Source: an uncultured Arenicella sp. (GTDB lineage: Bacteria > Pseudomonadota > Gammaproteobacteria > Arenicellales > Arenicellaceae). Taken from it: a stretch of 64,000 nt of DNA. Of the stretch, positions 19,074 through 28,461 are shown piece by piece. The notes under the pieces were generated by a model. It did not search any database, was not told the DNA's origin, and saw nothing but the letters and a program-made list of their open reading frames with translations. A program made the position numbers and the translations under genes. Location of the stretch: NCBI GenBank assembly GCA_938045295.1, contig CALINO010000018.1:19391-83390 (forward strand), written 5' to 3'. Each line of letters starts with the position of its first letter. Positions within the stretch are counted from its first letter, which is position 1.

Positions 19074-20462
19074 TTACAGTACGTCTCTCTGGCCGGTTGA
19101 GTGCTCAATGATGTTTAAATCGCCTTCAAGGTCGACCACACCAAACGCTTCTTGGGTTTCACTTACATGCAGGTGAATCATGTCGTAGCGGCGATCAATG
19201 GCCACATTGTCTTTTACCTGATGGTCTTGCGCTACGCCCAAGGAAATAAAGTAATCGCCCGCTAATAGATTCAGCGTTAACGAAAACTCAATGGAAATTA
19301 AATCGCCGGCTCGTTGTGAGGGCTTTAAGTTACCCTTGAGTCGAGAATTGGTTCCGTAGATTTGATTTCCGTCATTCATTTTTACCGTAATGCCGTAAAT
19401 CAAATCGTCAATATCATGCTCAAATAAGACAGACGCACGAATTTTTATCTGGTCTCCGCGCTGCACCAAACCGTTAGTAATGGCGCCATTTTGCAACACT
19501 TGGTAGTGGCATATTTTGGCGCGCGCATCACCCCAACGATGCTCGTTGGCATTATACGTTGGTTGCGTAGTGCAGTTATCGATGGTGGGGTCAAAATCAA
19601 CCGCATAATCACCGGCTTCAATAGCAACGGGCTGATCCACCACCACATCTGAGTCAAACATCATTTCTAAATATGCTTGAACCACTTGTTTCGGTGAGCC
19701 CGTCATTTTCAGCTCGCCTTCGTCAAGCATGATTGCTCGGTCGCAATATTTGAGCACGCTTTCGGTGGAATGCGTTACAAATAAAATAGACACGCCCTGC
19801 TCTTTTAATTGTTCTAAACGCCGAAAGCACTTACGTTGAAAGCGCACGTCACCCACAGCTAGGGCTTCGTCAACAATTAAAATATCGGGGTTCATATTAA
19901 TCGCAACAGCAAACGCTAATCGCACAAACATACCGCTGGAATACGTCTTAACTGGCCGGTGCAAAAAGTCACCTAAGCCACAAAAGTCGACAATATCAGG
20001 TAACTTTTGATGAAACTCGTCGCGCGTTAACCCCATTATCGAGGCGTTCAATCGGGCATTTTCCATGCCGGTGAACTCAGGGTTAAAACCCGCACCCAGC
20101 TCTAACAAAGCTGAAATGCGCCCTCGGGTTTCAAACTCGCCCGAGGTCGGCTGTAAAATACCGGCAATGATTTGTAGTAGCGTTGATTTGCCAGAACCGT
20201 TCTTACCAACAATACCGACGGTTTCGCCTTTTTTAACTTCTAAGTCAATGCCCTTTAAAGCCCAAAACTCTTGGTAGTACTTTTTATTGCTATTAAAACT
20301 TTGCCACAAGCGGTGTATTGGCTTTTGATAGGTGTGATAACACTTTGTTACCTGAGACACACTGATCACTGGCTCATGGCCATCAAACTCTTGAGCGACT
20401 TGCGATTTAGAACCAAGTACCACACCGTCAGCACTGTCTTGGCTATGCGTGCTAGATGACAT
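19074..20462 (-). CDS. wzt: O-antigen ABC exporter ATP-binding protein Wzt
   Basis: About 462 aa. The start is taken at ATG 20462, overlapping the wzm stop by 11 bases; a longer in-frame start adds an unlikely tail. The ABC domain has Walker A GIVGKNGSGKSTLLQ, the Wzt/TagH-type signature KTYSSGMFVRLAFAVA and Walker B ILIVDEALAVGD. After about residue 255 a carbohydrate-binding Wzt_C domain follows (DQIKIRASVLFEHD, FSLTLNLLAGDYFIS). Such a domain indicates export of a chain recognised by its terminal modification, in keeping with the adjacent methyltransferase. Partner is Wzm. Confidence 0.92.
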   Translation of the reverse strand: MSSSTHSQDSADGVVLGSKSQVAQEFDGHEPVISVSQVTKCYHTYQKPIHRLWQSFNSNKKYYQEFWALKGIDLEVKKGETVGIVGKNGSGKSTLLQIIAGILQPTSGEFETRGRISALLELGAGFNPEFTGMENARLNASIMGLTRDEFHQKLPDIVDFCGLGDFLHRPVKTYSSGMFVRLAFAVAINMNPDILIVDEALAVGDVRFQRKCFRRLEQLKEQGVSILFVTHSTESVLKYCDRAIMLDEGELKMTGSPKQVVQAYLEMMFDSDVVVDQPVAIEAGDYAVDFDPTIDNCTTQPTYNANEHRWGDARAKICHYQVLQNGAITNGLVQRGDQIKIRASVLFEHDIDDLIYGITVKMNDGNQIYGTNSRLKGNLKPSQRAGDLISIEFSLTLNLLAGDYFISLGVAQDHQVKDNVAIDRRYDMIHLHVSETQEAFGVVDLEGDLNIIEHSTGQRDVL

Positions 20463-21243
20463 CAGCAAAGCCCTCACGCGTGCGCTTGAAAAACCATTGC
20501 CCGGCAAACAACATCAAACAAGCGAACACCGTGTAAATACCCAAATCATGCCAATTGGGCATTTGCCCGAACAACACCACCGCTCTGAATTGTTCTACTA
20601 TTACCGTGAGTGGGTTCAGCCAATACACGTACGGCTGCATGAATTCGGGAATCAAACTGAACGGGTAAACAATGGGTCCCATAAACAGTAAGACTGTCAT
20701 AAAAACGCCCATCACTTGACCTAAGTCTCTGACATACACGCCGAGCACTGAAATAAACCAAGACGCGCCCAGCAAAAATATAATGAACGGCGCTAACACA
20801 ACCGGCGCCAACACAATTGTCCAATGCAAGGTGTTACCCGTTAGCAAATAAATAGCCAACAAGATGCACAAACCTAATAGCATGTGAAATAAAGCGTTAG
20901 CCAAGCTTACTAAACTTAAAATTTCTAATGGAAACACTACTTTTTTAACGTATTGCGAGTTGCCTGTAATCAAGCCAACGGCGCCAATCAAAACTTCGGC
21001 GAGTAAGCTGTGGCATAACAGGCCGGCAAATAGGATTAAACCGAAATCCAAATTATCTTGGCCGGCAATCCCCCATTTAGCCTTCATTACAAAGCCGAAT
21101 ACGAAGGTGTAAACCAGCAGCATCAAAATTGGGTATACGAACGCCCACAGAAACCCCAACTGCGACCCTCGGTAGCGCTGTTGGATGTCACGTTTTAGCA
21201 TTTGTAGGAACAAATACTTATGACTTAATAAACCTGTGAGCAT
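20452..21243 (-). CDS. wzm: O-antigen ABC exporter permease Wzm
   Basis: A 263-aa ABC-2 type permease with six hydrophobic segments. Typical N-terminal features are present: LKRDIQQRYRGSQLGFLW, then the first membrane span. It moves undecaprenyl-PP-linked O-polysaccharide across the inner membrane. It overlaps wzt by 11 bases. An ABC exporter rather than Wzx/Wzy means chain assembly is completed in the cytoplasm. rfbA lies 99 bp downstream in coordinates, upstream in transcription. Confidence 0.92.
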   Translation of the reverse strand: MLTGLLSHKYLFLQMLKRDIQQRYRGSQLGFLWAFVYPILMLLVYTFVFGFVMKAKWGIAGQDNLDFGLILFAGLLCHSLLAEVLIGAVGLITGNSQYVKKVVFPLEILSLVSLANALFHMLLGLCILLAIYLLTGNTLHWTIVLAPVVLAPFIIFLLGASWFISVLGVYVRDLGQVMGVFMTVLLFMGPIVYPFSLIPEFMQPYVYWLNPLTVIVEQFRAVVLFGQMPNWHDLGIYTVFACLMLFAGQWFFKRTREGFADVI

Positions 21244-21342
21244 AGTTATTGTAATTATTATTTATCTTTTCTATTTTTAGCAGTTTTAGCGTTTGCTTGC
21301 CGCATTATTCATCAACACAACCGCCAAAGTGTGTGCGAACAA

Positions 21343-22233
21343 TTAATCGATACCTGGGAACTGATGCTTATTGTCCAGAATCATTTTTAAATATTTTCCA
21401 TAACCACTCTTTTTATACTGATCGGCCGCCTTAGCCAAGGTTTGCTCATCAATAAAACCTTGGCGATACGCGATTTCTTCCAGACACGCCACCTTTAACC
21501 CTTGACGGTTTTCAATGGTTTCAATAAACATGGAGGCTTGCAATAAAGACTCGTGTGTTCCCATATCAAGCCACGCCAAACCGCGACCAAAAACTTCCAC
21601 CGACAAGTCGCCCCACTCTAAGTACTGTTTATTAACGTCGGTAATTTCTAGCTCGCCGCGCGCCGATGGTTTAATGGATTTCGCCACGTCAACCACTCGG
21701 TTATCGTAGAAATACAAGCCGGTCACCGCGTAGTTAGATTTGGGTTGCTCTGGCTTTTCTTCCAAGCTCAATGCTTGCCAGTTTTCATCAAATTCAACCA
21801 CACCGTAACGCTCTGGGTCGTGCACTGGGTAAGCAAATACAGTGGCGCCCTTTTTTTGTTCGCCGGCCGATTTAAGACTCTTGCTTAGATCAGCACCGTG
21901 GAACACGTTATCGCCCAACACCAACGCACAATTATCATTACCAATAAACTCAGACCCGATAATAAACGCCTGCGCCAAACCGTCAGGCGACGGCTGCACT
22001 GCGTAGGAAATATTAATGCCCCATTGCGAACCGTCTTTCATCAACTGCTGAAACCGCGGTGTATCTTGAGGCGTTGAAATAATCAAAATATCTTTAATAC
22101 CGGCCAGCATCAATGACGACAACGGGTAGTAAATCATAGGCTTGTCGTACACCGGCAACAACTGCTTAGACACCGCTTGTGTGACTGGATGTAGCCGAGT
22201 GCCCGAGCCGCCCGCTAAAATAATTCCACGCAT
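21343..22233 (-). CDS. rfbA: Glucose-1-phosphate thymidylyltransferase
   Basis: A 296-aa enzyme of RfbA/RmlA size, making dTDP-glucose from dTTP and glucose-1-phosphate. The N-terminal signature [16 protein letters not shown] is followed by [25 protein letters not shown] and [16 protein letters not shown]. It works with rfbB immediately upstream. rfbC and rfbD are not in this window, so the deoxysugar end product (L-rhamnose or a dTDP-amino sugar) cannot be told. Confidence 0.95.
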   Translation of the reverse strand: MRGIILAGGSGTRLHPVTQAVSKQLLPVYDKPMIYYPLSSLMLAGIKDILIISTPQDTPRFQQLMKDGSQWGINISYAVQPSPDGLAQAFIIGSEFIGNDNCALVLGDNVFHGADLSKSLKSAGEQKKGATVFAYPVHDPERYGVVEFDENWQALSLEEKPEQPKSNYAVTGLYFYDNRVVDVAKSIKPSARGELEITDVNKQYLEWGDLSVEVFGRGLAWLDMGTHESLLQASMFIETIENRQGLKVACLEEIAYRQGFIDEQTLAKAADQYKKSGYGKYLKMILDNKHQFPGID

Positions 22234-22292
22234 ACTATTTACCTATTTATTCTCTAATCGGTGCTATTCATTAGCTAATTTGGCTATTTAAA

Positions 22293-23348
22293 TTAGTGGC
22301 TGCCTAAACGCCCGCCATCGTAGTCACCTGAAACTTTGGCAACCCAATCGGCGCTATCAAGGTACCACTCAATGGTTTTACGAATACCAGTTTCAAACGT
22401 TTCTTCTGGTGTCCAACCCAATTCACGCTCAATCTTCGTAGCGTCAATGGCGTAGCGTCGATCATGCCCCGGGCGGTCGGCCACGAAGGTGATTTGATCA
22501 GCGTATGATTTGCCATCTTGGCGTGGCTTAAGGTCATCTAAAATGCCACAGATGGTCTCAACCACTTCAATGTTGGTTTTTTCGTTATGCCCGCCAACGT
22601 TATAAACCTGGCCATTGTCACCGGTAGTCACAATGCGCCACAATGCTTTTACATGGTCATCCACGAATAACCAATCTCGAATATTATCGCCTTTGCCGTA
22701 AATCGGCAGCGGCTCTGCCGCCAACGCTTTTTGCACCACCAACGGAATTAATTTTTCTGGGAATTGGAAAGGACCATAATTGTTCGAACAATTAGAAATA
22801 ACCACTGGCAAGTTGTAGGTCTTATTCCAAGCACGCACCAAATGGTCTGAACTCGCCTTGCTGGCTGAGTAAGGTGAGTTAGGTTTATAGCGCGTAGTTT
22901 CGGTGAACAAACCGGTCTCGCCCAAGCTGCCATACACCTCGTCGGTGGAAATATGATGAAACTTAAACGCCTCTTTTTTCTCACCTGACAATGACTCGTA
23001 GTACTCACGCGCCACTTCCAGCAAGTTATACGTACCCACAATATTAGTTTGAATAAATTCACCCGGCCCATCGATTGAACGGTCCACGTGCGATTCGGCG
23101 GCTAAGTGCATAATGTAGTCGGGTTGATATTGCGTTACCAATGCGCGCATGGCGTGCATATCGCTAATGTCATCCTGATGAAAATGGTGTCGGTCACTGG
23201 CATCAGCACCACCCAGAGACAACAAGCTGCCCGCGTAAGTTAACTTGTCTACATTGATTACCGTATGCTCAGTGCTGTTAATTAAGTACCGCACTAACGC
23301 CGAGCCAATAAAGCCGGCACCGCCGGTAAGAAGAACTGTTTTATTCAT
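22293..23348 (-). CDS. rfbB: dTDP-glucose 4,6-dehydratase
   Basis: A 351-aa extended SDR of RfbB/RmlB length. Features seen: [17 protein letters not shown] at the N-terminus, [26 protein letters not shown], the catalytic [10 protein letters not shown], and [17 protein letters not shown]. It converts dTDP-glucose to dTDP-4-keto-6-deoxyglucose. It is the first sugar gene after the winged-helix regulator, with 38 bp between them, so the regulator may be co-transcribed with the O-antigen genes. Confidence 0.95.
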   Translation of the reverse strand: MNKTVLLTGGAGFIGSALVRYLINSTEHTVINVDKLTYAGSLLSLGGADASDRHHFHQDDISDMHAMRALVTQYQPDYIMHLAAESHVDRSIDGPGEFIQTNIVGTYNLLEVAREYYESLSGEKKEAFKFHHISTDEVYGSLGETGLFTETTRYKPNSPYSASKASSDHLVRAWNKTYNLPVVISNCSNNYGPFQFPEKLIPLVVQKALAAEPLPIYGKGDNIRDWLFVDDHVKALWRIVTTGDNGQVYNVGGHNEKTNIEVVETICGILDDLKPRQDGKSYADQITFVADRPGHDRRYAIDATKIERELGWTPEETFETGIRKTIEWYLDSADWVAKVSGDYDGGRLGSH

Positions 23349-23386
23349 TTTTTAAATTTCTCACGTTCAATCTAAGAACACACTCT

Positions 23387-24079
23387 TCAAGCAAAAGGTT
23401 CATCCGCCCCTTCTGGGGTGCGAAACTTCATGGTTAGCAACATTGGTGGCATCACAATGATGTCGCTCGCAAGTTGTTGTTCAACATCAAATAATAACTC
23501 CGCGGTTTGTTCCATCGAGGTCAACACAACCACGTCAAATTCATCGTGCTCAGGCAACACGTCAATCACTGGCACACCAAAAAAGTCATTGTTTGGCGTG
23601 GCCGCATCAGCCGTATCAGACCGAGGCTGATAAATACCCGTAACTGACAAGCCCAATTGCTGGGCGCGCATTAAAGCAATCTCTGTTAAGTCTGACAAGC
23701 CTATAAACACCAAACGTTGCTTTTGTTGTTCAGCCAAACGTTGCAATAACTGCGTGTACTCTTCACCGGCCTGACGAAACAGCGTGAATGAGGTGGCGAA
23801 AAAATCGGCGGTCAGCCGCGCTTTTTCAGCAAAACCATTGGGCGTTAGGTAATACAAATAGCGATTAGCGGGGGCTGTGGACATTTTAATCCACCCTTTT
23901 TTAACGCAGCGCTTAAGGTATGAGTTTGCCAAACCAAGAGCCACTCCCATTTGCTGAGCCAAATGACGCTGACTGATGTCGTCACGCCGCTCAATGGCTT
24001 GCAATAACTCAAGCGTCAGCTGACTTTCTTTGTCGACTGAGCTGATTTGCAGTTTGTCTGTTTTAGCGGGAGTGTTCAT
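23387..24079 (-). CDS. Winged-helix transcriptional regulator with C-terminal Rossmann-like domain
   Basis: A 230-aa protein. The N-terminal winged helix (residues 20-90) includes DDISQRHLAQQMGVALGLAN and the wing region RYLYYLTPNGFAEKA. A linker helix follows, then from about 128 an alpha/beta domain (RLVFIGLSDLTEIALMRAQ, then VTGIYQPR and DVVVLTS) that resembles a CoA- or nucleotide-binding fold. Such proteins often open polysaccharide loci. It heads the roughly 15-kb minus-strand O-antigen block. A perfect palindrome overlaps its start codon, suggesting autoregulation. The ligand is unknown. Confidence 0.78.
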   Translation of the reverse strand: MNTPAKTDKLQISSVDKESQLTLELLQAIERRDDISQRHLAQQMGVALGLANSYLKRCVKKGWIKMSTAPANRYLYYLTPNGFAEKARLTADFFATSFTLFRQAGEEYTQLLQRLAEQQKQRLVFIGLSDLTEIALMRAQQLGLSVTGIYQPRSDTADAATPNNDFFGVPVIDVLPEHDEFDVVVLTSMEQTAELLFDVEQQLASDIIVMPPMLLTMKFRTPEGADEPFA

Positions 24080-24090
24080 GCGGTGAACAC
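24072..24090. promoter_or_regulatory. Palindrome over regulator start codon (candidate operator)
   Basis: GTGTTCA-TGCGG-TGAACAC is a perfect 7-bp inverted repeat with a 5-bp spacer. It covers the ATG of the winged-helix regulator (24077-24079 on the minus strand). A second, imperfect TTCAC...GTTC element lies about 15 bp further upstream. This is a plausible autorepression site; binding is inferred only. Confidence 0.4.
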
Positions 24091-24176
24091 TATAGTTAGT
24101 TATTCACTGTTCGTCAAAAATAAAAGCAATAAATGCTCACAAGGCACTTTATCTGCTTTTGGTTTTTGCCTGGCGA

Positions 24177-24205
24177 CTGTCATACAACCATCATCAAACC
24201 ATAAC
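24177..24205 (+). promoter_or_regulatory. PHO-box-like direct repeats
   Basis: Three 11-bp-spaced elements are seen: CTGTCAT (24177-24183), CCATCAT (24188-24194) and CCATAAC (24199-24205), separated by 4-bp spacers. The first matches the PhoB half-site consensus exactly, the second 5 of 7, and the third weakly. They lie 55-83 bp before the OlsB-like start codon, a usable distance. A possible -10 element (TAACAT, 24213-24218) follows. Suggests induction by phosphate starvation. Confidence 0.55.
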
Positions 24206-24259
24206 GGTTCAGTAACATAGCCAGCCTACTCTCTGCAAAACAGACAGACGGAGAAAAAA

Positions 24260-25270
24260 ATGAACAGTGCCGAGCTAGAAATACTCGACATAACAGCGCC
24301 TCTAGGAAGAGTTAAATACATGGCTGCGCGCCTCAAGTACACGCATCAGTATCGTAAAAGTGCGGCCGAATTAAAGGCAAAGATGGTGGCTTTTCCTGAG
24401 CCAAAACGACGTTTAGCCAAAGAATTGAAGCAATCAAAACGCCTTGGAGCAACCCCCGATGGTAAGCATATTTATTTGTTCGACTATAGTCTTAACTCTA
24501 GTGTTATTCGAGAACTAGGCCGCCTACGCGAACTTTCGTTTAGAAGTGTTGGTGAAGGCACGCATAAACTGCGAGACATTGATAAGTACGACAAAACCTA
24601 TCGCCATATCGTTTTGTGGGATGACACGGAACAAGAAATTGTAGGCGCTTACCGCATTGGTGAAGCCTTCCGCTTAATAAAAAATGACGGTGCGCATGCG
24701 CTTTATACCAATGAGCTGTTTGAATTCAAATCACAGTTTGATGATATTTTTCCTTTTGCAATAGAATTAGGTCGCAGCTTCATTCAACCCAAATACTGGA
24801 CAAAACGCGGGCTGGATTACCTTTGGCAAGGCATTGGTGGTTATTTAAAAACACACCCTCAGGTTCGTTACTTGTTTGGAGCCGTGAGCATTTCTAATGA
24901 TTACCCAGAGCTGGCCAAACAGCAAATTGCCGGCTTCTATCAACATTTTTACCAACCTTGCAATGCCAACAATATGGCCACGGCAAGAATGCCCTATCGA
25001 TTAAACCGCAGCGTTATTGAAAACTATCGCAGCCTAAGCGTAGCGCAAGCCTCAAGACAGCTAAAACGCGCACTGAATCAACAAGGAGTGGTGCTGCCCA
25101 CGCTGTACAAACATTATTCAGAGTTGTGCGAGCCACAAGGCGTTAATTTTGTCGGTTTCAATGTTGACCCTGATTTTTCTTTTTGTGTTGATGGGCTTAT
25201 TTTAGTGGACTTGAATCACATAAAAGAAAATAAAAAACGCCGCTACCTAACACCCGACAGCACCGCATAA
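24260..25270 (+). CDS. OlsB-like GNAT N-acyltransferase
   Basis: A 336-aa protein whose central part (about 90-220) matches the hemolysin/OlsB-type acyltransferase fold. Visible are RELSFRSVGEGTH, a DKYDKTYRHIVLWD segment, IVGAYRIG, and FPFAIELGRSFIQPKYW. OlsB transfers a 3-hydroxyacyl chain from ACP to ornithine, the first step of ornithine-lipid synthesis; other members act on other amines. A strong GGAG ribosome site precedes the ATG. It is the first gene behind a PHO-box-like element and is followed 34 bp later by the PHP-GT4 fusion. The length exceeds short OlsB proteins (about 250-300 aa), with an extra N-terminal helical region. The acceptor amine is unknown. Confidence 0.72.
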   Translation: MNSAELEILDITAPLGRVKYMAARLKYTHQYRKSAAELKAKMVAFPEPKRRLAKELKQSKRLGATPDGKHIYLFDYSLNSSVIRELGRLRELSFRSVGEGTHKLRDIDKYDKTYRHIVLWDDTEQEIVGAYRIGEAFRLIKNDGAHALYTNELFEFKSQFDDIFPFAIELGRSFIQPKYWTKRGLDYLWQGIGGYLKTHPQVRYLFGAVSISNDYPELAKQQIAGFYQHFYQPCNANNMATARMPYRLNRSVIENYRSLSVAQASRQLKRALNQQGVVLPTLYKHYSELCEPQGVNFVGFNVDPDFSFCVDGLILVDLNHIKENKKRRYLTPDSTA

Positions 25271-25304
25271 AACTCAACTAATATCGCTGAAGAGCACAAC
25301 CGTT

Positions 25305-27794
25305 ATGGCCAAAGCCGACCTTCATGTACATTCTAAGTACTCAGACCATCCCAGCACTTGGGGGCACAAGGTTTATAATTCACCTGAAAGCTTCACCGAC
25401 CCCGAAGCGGTGTACCAACAAGCCAAACAGCGAGGCATGGATTTTGTCACGCTAACAGATCATGACGATATTCGTGGCGCTATTGAGTTGCACAACAACC
25501 ACCCTGAAGACACGTTCATTTCATGCGAAGTCACTACCTTTTTTCCTGAAGACAACTGCAAAATTCACATATTGGTTTATGGCATTAGCGCAGAGCAATA
25601 CCATGAGATCATGCAAATACGCTTTAATATTTATTCACTGCGTGACTATATAGTTGAACATGATTTGGCATACTCAGTGGCACACGCCACCTACGACCAA
25701 GACGGTAAATTAACCTTTGAACACATCGAAAAATTAGTGGTTCTGTTTGACGTATTTGAGATTATCAACGGCGGGTCTGATGCGCAAAACAACTTACTGT
25801 TACATCAATATTTACAGAGTTTGGACCAAGCCACACTTGAGCACTTACAAGGCAAGCACAACCTAAAACCACTGAGTGCCGACCCGTGGGCAAAAGGCTT
25901 TACGGGTGGCTCAGACGATCATTGCGGCATCTTGATCGGCAGCGCTTTTACTCAAAGTTTGAGCGACAGCCCAGACACATTCTTACAATCCATTAAAGAT
26001 AAAAAAAGCCTCGGCAACGGCATGCACGGCAGCTTTGAAGCGTACGCAACGGGCGTCATCAAACACGTGCATGATTACCGTTTAAACCGTGACAGCAAAT
26101 ACGCCAAGTCAAAAATGAATGACTTCTTAGAGTTGTTTTTTAATGGCCGAGAAGGCAACTTAATTAAGCGCTTCAAAAAAAGCCAATCTCTGCGTTATTT
26201 AAAAAAGAAAAACAGCAAAACCCACAAAGCACTGCACCGCTTACTAAAGCAAATCAACGAAGACGCTGAGCACGACATTGCCAGTAAAATCCCCAACGCT
26301 TACGCACACATCAACACCTTACACGATGAAATGTTTCGCTCGGTCGTTACATCCATCACAAAACACATGCCTCGGGGCGATATTTTCAAAGGTTTTCAGA
26401 GCTTATCAGCGGTTTTCCCCATAGCGTTATTAGCCGCTCCGTTCATTGGCTCAATGCGTCACCAAGTTTTAAAGTCGCACATCAAACGCCCGCTCATCGA
26501 AGGCACCAAACAAAACTACACCGAAAAAGCCTTGTGGTTTACTGACACCATTGATGACTTGAACGGTGTTTCCATTACGTTGCACCAACTGGCCAAACAC
26601 AGCCTTGAACATGGCTATCAACTCAAGTTAGTGACCTGCGTCAACCCAGATACAGTAAGCACTCCCCTGCCAAGCAATAACCTAAATTTCATGCCAATTG
26701 AAGAAGTGGAAATACCGGGTTACGAGCAACAAAAAGTGGGGTTTCCGTCGTTGTTTGCAATGATGCGCAAAATTACGCTTGAGCAACCCGACCAAATCAT
26801 TATTTCCACACCCGGGCCGGTGGGGCTGGGTGCCATGTTGTGCGCAAAATTGATGGATTTGCCGGTAAAAACCATCTACCACACCGATTTTGCCGAACAA
26901 ATAATGCGCATGACTAACGAACCCACACTGGCACGCAGCGCCGACTATCTGGTTAATGCATTCTATCAACAGTCCGACCAAGTTTTTGTGCCAAGCAAAG
27001 CGTACATTGACAAGCTCAGTGCCGGGGGTTTAGAACCAAGCAAATTAGCCATTTTCCCTAGAGGCTTAGATCTTGAGCTTTATTCCCCACAACCCAATAG
27101 CAACAACCTACCACAGCATGATTTGAGCACACCGGCAAACTCCATGCTTACAGGCAAACACCTTGAAGGCGACTTTACATTACTGTTTGCTGGGCGCATT
27201 TCAGAGGACAAAAATTTATCACTGCTCAGTAAAATTGCCAGCCAGCTGCATCAACAACACCCTCAGGCATTTAATCTAGTCATTGCCGGTGACGGGCCAG
27301 ACTTAGACACATTAAAAGCAACCCTATCACCGCTCGTCAATGTGTATTTTACCGGCCGGTTGGAGCCTCAAGAGTTGGTTGATTGGTATCGCTCTGCTGA
27401 TCTGTTTTTGTTTCCAAGTCATACCGACACCTTTGGTATGGTGATACTCGAGGCACAGGCTTGTGGCGTGCCTTGCTTAGTCACCAACACCGGCGGGCCT
27501 AAAGAAATCATCAAACCGTCGGTCACCGGAGAAGTGTTGCTTACCGACAACCCTGCTGACTGGGTAGCTCACATTAAGCGTTACCGTGACATAAAGCGTA
27601 ATCAACCTGAGAAGTTCGCGCATATTAAGCAGCAGTGCCATGAACACGTGCACCAACACAACAACTGGCAACCGGTGTTTGATGCGGTGTTAGGTGACGG
27701 CTGTTTATTGCCTAAAAAGCAAATTAACACCAACACAACAACCCACGGCTCAGCACCAGAGCACACACCGCCCCATAAAAAAGTGGCGGCGTAA
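25305..27794 (+). CDS. PHP-domain / GT4 glycosyltransferase fusion protein
   Basis: An 829-aa two-domain protein. Residues 1-220 form a PHP phosphoesterase domain with its metal ligands: DLHVHSKYSD, LTDHDD, EVTTFF, AHATYD and GGSDDH. A basic linker of about 170 residues follows. Residues about 400-780 are a GT4 (GT-B fold) enzyme: WFTDTIDDLNGVSITLHQL, FAGRISEDKNLSLL, VIAGDGPDL, and the EX7E motif near LFPSHTDTFGMVILEAQACG. The tail after 790 is polar and Thr/His-rich. It probably transfers sugar to a lipid or phosphosugar and may hydrolyse a phosphate, but the substrate is not readable. Lies between an OlsB-like acyltransferase and a histidine phosphatase, as in a lipid-modification operon. 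Confidence 0.8.
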   Translation: MAKADLHVHSKYSDHPSTWGHKVYNSPESFTDPEAVYQQAKQRGMDFVTLTDHDDIRGAIELHNNHPEDTFISCEVTTFFPEDNCKIHILVYGISAEQYHEIMQIRFNIYSLRDYIVEHDLAYSVAHATYDQDGKLTFEHIEKLVVLFDVFEIINGGSDAQNNLLLHQYLQSLDQATLEHLQGKHNLKPLSADPWAKGFTGGSDDHCGILIGSAFTQSLSDSPDTFLQSIKDKKSLGNGMHGSFEAYATGVIKHVHDYRLNRDSKYAKSKMNDFLELFFNGREGNLIKRFKKSQSLRYLKKKNSKTHKALHRLLKQINEDAEHDIASKIPNAYAHINTLHDEMFRSVVTSITKHMPRGDIFKGFQSLSAVFPIALLAAPFIGSMRHQVLKSHIKRPLIEGTKQNYTEKALWFTDTIDDLNGVSITLHQLAKHSLEHGYQLKLVTCVNPDTVSTPLPSNNLNFMPIEEVEIPGYEQQKVGFPSLFAMMRKITLEQPDQIIISTPGPVGLGAMLCAKLMDLPVKTIYHTDFAEQIMRMTNEPTLARSADYLVNAFYQQSDQVFVPSKAYIDKLSAGGLEPSKLAIFPRGLDLELYSPQPNSNNLPQHDLSTPANSMLTGKHLEGDFTLLFAGRISEDKNLSLLSKIASQLHQQHPQAFNLVIAGDGPDLDTLKATLSPLVNVYFTGRLEPQELVDWYRSADLFLFPSHTDTFGMVILEAQACGVPCLVTNTGGPKEIIKPSVTGEVLLTDNPADWVAHIKRYRDIKRNQPEKFAHIKQQCHEHVHQHNNWQPVFDAVLGDGCLLPKKQINTNTTTHGSAPEHTPPHKKVAA

Positions 27795-27824
27795 AATATT
27801 CACTTATTTAATAGATAAAACCCA

Positions 27825-28439
27825 ATGACCGCCTTCCAACAGAAAAAAAACCGCTACTACTTAATGCGCCATGGCGAAAGCTTAGCCAACCGAAAAGGTT
27901 TAATTGTCAGCCACCCTGACAACGCTCTGAATGACTTTGGGTTAACGACCAAAGGCGCCGAACAAGTAATGAATGCCGCCTTAAGCACTCGCCTTAAAGA
28001 CGACACATTGATCGTATCTTCTGACTACAAACGCTCAAAAGAAACCGCCGAAATAGTGAACAGTGTGATTAGCTGCTCCACCGAGCCATTATTAGAACCA
28101 CTGCTAAGAGAACGAAATTTCGGCTCTTGGGAACTCTCCGATCACGCTAATTACGATGCCGTATGGCGCAATGACATTAATCACCCACAACGAAGTGAAA
28201 AGGGCGTGGAAACGGTGGATGACGTATTACAAAGAGGCTTGCAAGCCATTGACGATATAGAAAAGCACCATCAAGGCCGCACAGTTTTATTGGTGGGTCA
28301 TGGTGACGTATTACAAATTCTTTTAGCGCATCACCACAATATTCACCCGCGCTTTCACCGCAGCTTATCCGCCATTGGTAATGCCGACATTAGGAGCTTG
28401 GCCAAACTTCAATTAGCCATCGACTCGCCTGCGGCTTAG
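27825..28439 (+). CDS. Histidine phosphatase family protein
   Basis: A 204-aa phosphoglycerate-mutase-like protein. It has the catalytic RHG motif (YYLMRHGESLANR), a second arginine in SSDYKRSKETAEI, the acid residue in LLRERNFGSWE, and the second histidine in LLVGHGDVLQIL. It removes phosphate from small molecules or phospho-lipids in the cytosol; no signal peptide is present. It follows the PHP-GT4 gene by 30 bp and probably shares its transcript. It converges on the PlsC-like gene with a 22-bp gap and no clear terminator. The substrate is unknown; ribazole, phosphosugar or sedoheptulose-type roles are equally possible. Confidence 0.85.
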   Translation: MTAFQQKKNRYYLMRHGESLANRKGLIVSHPDNALNDFGLTTKGAEQVMNAALSTRLKDDTLIVSSDYKRSKETAEIVNSVISCSTEPLLEPLLRERNFGSWELSDHANYDAVWRNDINHPQRSEKGVETVDDVLQRGLQAIDDIEKHHQGRTVLLVGHGDVLQILLAHHHNIHPRFHRSLSAIGNADIRSLAKLQLAIDSPAA

Positions 28440-28461
28440 GTATCCAAAAATGATAACCCCA

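Noticed and set aside
8896..24079. Search for JUMPstart/ops element before the O-antigen block
   Set aside because: No GGCGGTAG core was found upstream of the regulator or rfbB on the minus strand.
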